Assembly (NCBI RefSeq): GCF_026151205.1
Contig: NC_087078.1
Span: 3,987,675 to 4,047,674 of the forward strand
DNA: 60,000 bases
Direction of reading: 5' to 3'
DNA from: Bolinopsis microptera
Lineage: Eukaryota; Ctenophora; Tentaculata; Lobata; Bolinopsidae
Shown piece after piece: positions 57,601 through 60,000 of the stretch. The notes under the pieces are model-generated. The model worked only from the letters and a program-made list of their open reading frames with translations, did no database searches and was not told the DNA's origin. How positions within the stretch are numbered: the stretch's first letter is position 1; each line of letters starts with the position of its first letter. A program made the translations under genes and the position numbers.

Positions 57601-59416
57601 AGCATCATGGCTGTGTGGCTTAGTTTCAAGGGATAGGGTGCAGTCTGACAGGGCGAGGTTGCAATGACATTATGTACTGGGTTAGTACTCTAGCCTATTT
57701 AAATTTTCTGAAGGTTGAGGTTAAATATTGTGTGTACCCCACTCGGCGTACTCGTGTACCGGTGTACAGTAACCTTGGTAATAACACTGTTCACAAAAAT
57801 ATCTACAAGTTTAAGGGACACACCCTAATTGTCCTGTAAATTATAGTTTTTTAATCTACTAAGTCCATCTTTTGAAGAGCAACCCGGAAAAGTGCACAAA
57901 CTTGGCACGGACTGTATATTGTTATACATAATAACATAAACCCGCCACGCAAAGGGTTTATATAACAGATCATCCCGCGCTAGCGGGATGATCTGATAAA
58001 CACATACGAGTGCGCGCAGCGCACGAGTTTTGTGTTAATATGTAATCCCGAAGCACCAGCTGAGGGATTACATTTATTTAGCCCTGAGCGTGAAGTGTTT
58101 ATGGATTATAATTATCTCCGGCGATTTCGACAAGGGATTTATACTTTAGAAGAGAGTGATAAAATAGTTTTTATTTCGGAATACGGGTCTGATTTTAGTA
58201 ATATTTTCATTTCTATTTGTGATGGTGATAACAAGTGATACGATAACTTACTAACAGTAGTAAATTAAGATTAAGTAGCACAATTGAAGTTATACCGGAA
58301 GGAGAGCAAGCAAAACAATACTATTTTTAGGGTACGGACAAGGGTAGCTGGCTAGTCGCCAACTTCTTACGCCACGCGTTGGAGAAATTCCAAGAATTAG
58401 CTGCTTTGGCAACGTTCCCAGGAATTTGCGTGTAAAAGAAGTGGACGGTTACGATGTTTCATATCACGTGGTGCGCTTTCGTGTCACGTGGTATAGACTC
58501 GGCGTATGCTATTGGTGGCACGTGGTACGCACGTGACGCGCCCACGTGATCGCGCGTCTAACTGTTCTACTATTATCGAGTTCTAATCAGCAGTATCATT
58601 GATTATTGTAAGTCGGAGAATTGAATGATAAACATCAGTTACGACTAAAAAGCGGGCCGGGTTTATACAAATTTCCGGGGCGGGATGATATCACCTTGAG
58701 ATGTTTATCTAACAGCGGGCCGGGCTGAGTGATAATATGATCCCGCGTCGAAATCCCGGAGATATTTATAATATATTACCACTCACGTTAAGTAAAAAGT
58801 AAAACACTTTGATCTTCTGTTGGGTTTTAAAAACACTTTCCACGTTAGATTCTGAACATAGGTCAGTAGTCAGTTGTCAGTAGTCAGTGGTCAGTAGTCA
58901 GTAGCCAGTAGTCAGTAGTGATCAGGGAGAAGTACTGTGTGGGTAATGGGTTTCATACAATTTTAATTCTAGAAGGAATAGATAAATAGTAAGAACTGTT
59001 ATCGTAAACAGCGATTGTTAATACCAAGCAACAACCCCAAATAGTGGTTGTTGAAATAAGATAGTAACTGTATCGTACCTGATGAGTTCTGACATGAGAT
59101 GTTGTTCAACGCCTCTCTCGGTGGTCTCCAAGTTATCCCAGGCTCTCTCAATGTCCTGAACACACAACCTGGTTAGATAGTGGAAACAGCAAATAGTTGG
59201 GTACTAACTGAAACTGAAGTTAGCACGGACCACGGTAAGTATAATGGAATACAATATGACATTTTAGGTAAAACTATTAGCAATCTCACATTGATAAGTT
59301 TTCCTTCAGAAGGTAAGAAAGCAGGTCTGTTACTGAGCCGTAACTTAGTCTGCAGTGTGTTGTAGTCTGTTATCAGTTTCCCCTTCTCTTCCGTCTTAGG
59401 AGGCTTTACAGTCAAT
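44755..59416 (-). CDS. ACTN: Alpha-actinin, 3' part (spectrin repeats and EF-hands)
   Basis: Actin crosslinker that forms antiparallel dimers in the cytoskeleton. Exons in transcript order: 59290-59416, 59079-59155, 50593-50722, 50257-50367, 48783-48935, 48469-48618, 47999-48130, 47701-47857, 47336-47488, 45439-45647, 45083-45253, 44755-44913. All borders are GT-AG with consistent phases, giving 575 residues and a TAA at 44755-44757. Diagnostic strings: [45 protein letters not shown]-type repeat 4, NPYTN, and the C-terminal [15 protein letters not shown]. The four spectrin repeats are complete; the N-terminal actin-binding CH domains lie beyond the right edge. No frame breaks. The second intron is 8.4 kb, the others 0.1-1.7 kb. 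Confidence 0.97.
45648..47094. other. Alpha-actinin intron, no extra exon found
   Basis: 1.7-kb AT-rich intron between exons 47336-47488 and 45439-45647. Open frames on the plus strand here lack splice context. No repeats beyond the minisatellite at its 5' end. Confidence 0.5.
47095..47330. repeat. 16-bp minisatellite touching a splice donor in alpha-actinin
   Basis: About 14-15 copies of GTGAAAGTGAAACAGC with variants. The array ends 5 bp from exon 47336-47488, so on the minus strand it follows the donor ACT|GTGAGT immediately. Minus-strand units are pyrimidine-rich (TTTCACTTTCAC). Confidence 0.95.
48143..48192. repeat. Three tandem E-box-containing units 12 bp from an acceptor
   Basis: A 14-bp unit, ATTAACACGTGATA, is repeated three times next to the acceptor of exon 47999-48130. 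Each has a CACGTG core. It may be a small repeat expansion rather than a regulatory site. Confidence 0.75.
48936..50256. other. Alpha-actinin intron without other features
   Basis: AT-rich, with a small palindromic TATAGCTATAATATATAGCTATA-type stretch near 49450 (23 bases, approximate). No exon on either strand has adequate borders. Confidence 0.5.
50693..51527. repeat. 16 tandem copies of a splice acceptor plus exon start in alpha-actinin
   Basis: Thirteen units of 52 bp, two of 55 and one of 49. The first unit (50693-50744) consists of the first 30 bases of exon 50593-50722 plus 22 bases of the intron, including the CTCCTCCTCAG acceptor. The other 15 copies lie farther into the intron. Length variants are exact 3-bp gains or losses of GGA in the pyrimidine tract. 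If an upstream copy were used as acceptor, the frame would hit TAA within that unit, so only the innermost copy is productive. Confidence 0.97.
51528..53244. other. Part of the large second intron of alpha-actinin
   Basis: No exon seen. Contains scattered single-copy AT-rich sequence, a small GC-richer stretch near 52070, and three tandem copies of GGCACTATGTCA at about 53030-53070. A short segment near 52750-52860 resembles one near 57170-57250 (CCAGCRAG ... CTCATGGTC), probably an old dispersed repeat. Confidence 0.45.
53249..54755. mobile_element. 1.5-kb TTAA-flanked element with poly-G/poly-C ends and GAGGTTAACCTC motifs
   Basis: TTAA flanks both ends (53245-53248 and 54756-54759). Ends are GGCCAGA and TCTGGCC, with a G run (13) on the left and a C run (about 24) on the right. 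The interior contains at least ten copies of GAGGTTAA or its complement, several as the full palindrome GAGGTTAACCTC (near 53550, 53877). No ORF. TTAA targets are typical of piggyBac and Kolobok elements; the family is not assigned. Confidence 0.8.
54282..54548. repeat. 267-bp inverted repeat inside the TTAA element
   Basis: Arms of roughly 120 bp: GAGAATACTGGCCACACCCAG at the left pairs with CTGGGTGTGGCCAGTCTTCTC at the right (21 bases each, approximate), and inner blocks AAATATCAAAATTTTGTACAAT and GAGGTTAAC also pair. The stem has about 10 percent mismatches by eye. Confidence 0.85.
54760..57960. other. Rest of the alpha-actinin second intron, repeats only
   Basis: Holds a (CTA)n microsatellite (55173-55199), a 10-bp CTATGTGTA repeat (about 55343-55372) and otherwise AT-rich DNA. 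Candidate ORFs on either strand are short and lack splice context. Confidence 0.5.
56768..56868. repeat. 11-bp minisatellite
   Basis: Nine near-perfect copies of CAAGCCAGCTC. On the minus strand it reads as a repeated [11 protein letters not shown] frame, an artefact of the 11-bp period. Confidence 0.95.
57966..58069. other. Three consecutive hairpins
   Basis: CAGATCATCCCGC/GCGGGATGATCTG around GCTA (57966-57995, perfect 13-bp arms); GTGCGC/GCGCAC (about 58011-58025); GTAATCCC/GGGATTAC (about 58041-58071). Related GCGGGATGAT and GCGGGCCGGG strings recur at 58650-58760, suggesting two ends of one old element. Confidence 0.75.
58465..58548. promoter_or_regulatory. Five E-boxes and an inverted CCAAT box within 84 bp
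   Basis: CACGTG at 58465, 58485, 58519, 58530 and 58543, most with GTCACGTGG or TCACGTGG flanks typical of USF/MITF/TFE-class bHLH-ZIP proteins, and ATTGG at about 58511. Local CpG content is high. It lies in the large second intron of alpha-actinin, 0.5 kb from exon 59079-59155 on its downstream side. It could be an intronic enhancer or an internal promoter. No first exon is visible downstream. Confidence 0.5.
58861..58920. repeat. 7-bp minisatellite
   Basis: About eight copies of GTAGTCA (AGTAGTC/AGTTGTC/AGTGGTC variants). It lies 160 bp from exon 59079-59155, on its donor side in transcript sense. Confidence 0.85.
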
Positions 59417-60000
59417 CTGGAGATAACGTTAGATTACAGCTTAAAGAGTTGATGTTGGGATATTATAATGTGTTACAATGACTACAGTGTTAATAATATT
59501 ACAGTATACAATGTCAATGACAGCTCAAATAAAGTGATCAGTGTTCATTGAAATCTGAACCAATATTTCAAGAAAATAGTTCAATCATTGTAAGACGTAT
59601 GTTTTCTTTTCTTTCAACAGCTGGTGGCTGCTGTGCTAGATTATATTTTCGGGACAATGTTTTTTATATCTAGCTAAAGAATGTCACCATAATCTAAAGC
59701 TCAGAAATGTGATCTGAGAGCGGTGTAAAGTGATAGTTGGGTAGAACTAGTAAATATATCAAATCATAAGAACGCACTGTGAATCAAGTGTTGGGCAAGG
59801 GAGAGGTACGAAAGACAATCAATTTTACGATTTTTACAAATAATTACCCTGATGTCCCATTCGGAAACCTGTTTAGAGTTAATTTAGCTTTTCAGGAAAA
59901 ATTAAAGTTTATTTAGAGTTTAGTTAGCATCCAATATTTCAAGCTCTGAACAGCTGAACTATCTAATGTAATATAAATATCTGTTATCTACATAGTATTA
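59417..60000. other. Alpha-actinin intron reaching the window edge
   Basis: No exon seen. The preceding exon, which should carry the end of the second CH domain and linker, must end in phase 2 and lies beyond the window. Confidence 0.6.

Noticed and set aside
58032-58238. 68-codon plus-strand ORF in the alpha-actinin intron
   Set aside because: Starts inside a hairpin region, has no splice context, and resembles no protein I know.

Overview
This window is eukaryotic and almost certainly animal DNA. Every gene is split by GT-AG introns, the sequence is AT-rich, and minisatellites and foldback elements are abundant. The two genes I can name are animal-type: an alpha-actinin and a cytosolic carboxypeptidase of the CCP2/CCP3 (AGBL2/AGBL3) type. 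The species cannot be fixed from the sequence. A small-genome invertebrate, possibly non-bilaterian, is my guess and no more.

Layout. (1) 0.4-12 kb, minus strand: a CCP2/3 tubulin deglutamylase with 11 exons carrying the N-terminal and catalytic part (ATG at 11961), plus a long, alternatively ended proline/serine-rich tail. A seven-site CRE array spaced every 21-22 bp lies just upstream. (2) 12.9-19.4 kb, minus strand: a phase-consistent gene I do not recognise. (3) 20.6-22.6 kb: two large tandem arrays, then a possible plus-strand terminal exon. (4) 23.3-24.1 kb, plus strand: a complete three-exon gene for a 154-residue protein I do not recognise. (5) 25.3-31.9 kb, minus strand: a tentative four-exon gene in repeat-rich DNA. 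(6) 32.2-34.2 kb: two long inverted arms. (7) 35.2-37.5 kb, plus strand: a secreted protein with a duplicated domain and one thrombospondin type 1 repeat, made by an almost unchanged 1262-bp tandem duplication. (8) 37.7-44.2 kb: palindromes, a GC-rich terminal-inverted-repeat element, and a 3.7-kb transposon whose body is a GGA-rich satellite. (9) 44.7-59.4 kb, minus strand: the 3' two thirds of alpha-actinin (12 exons, 575 residues, all four spectrin repeats and the EF-hands). Its 8.4-kb second intron holds a TTAA-flanked element and an E-box cluster.

Gene products. The carboxypeptidase should trim glutamates from tubulin in cilia, and alpha-actinin crosslinks actin. I see no functional link between neighbouring genes.

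The most unusual theme is that tandem arrays repeatedly abut, overlap or copy splice sites. The best case is in alpha-actinin: a 52-bp unit made of 22 bp of 3' splice site plus the first 30 bp of the exon is present in 16 tandem copies.
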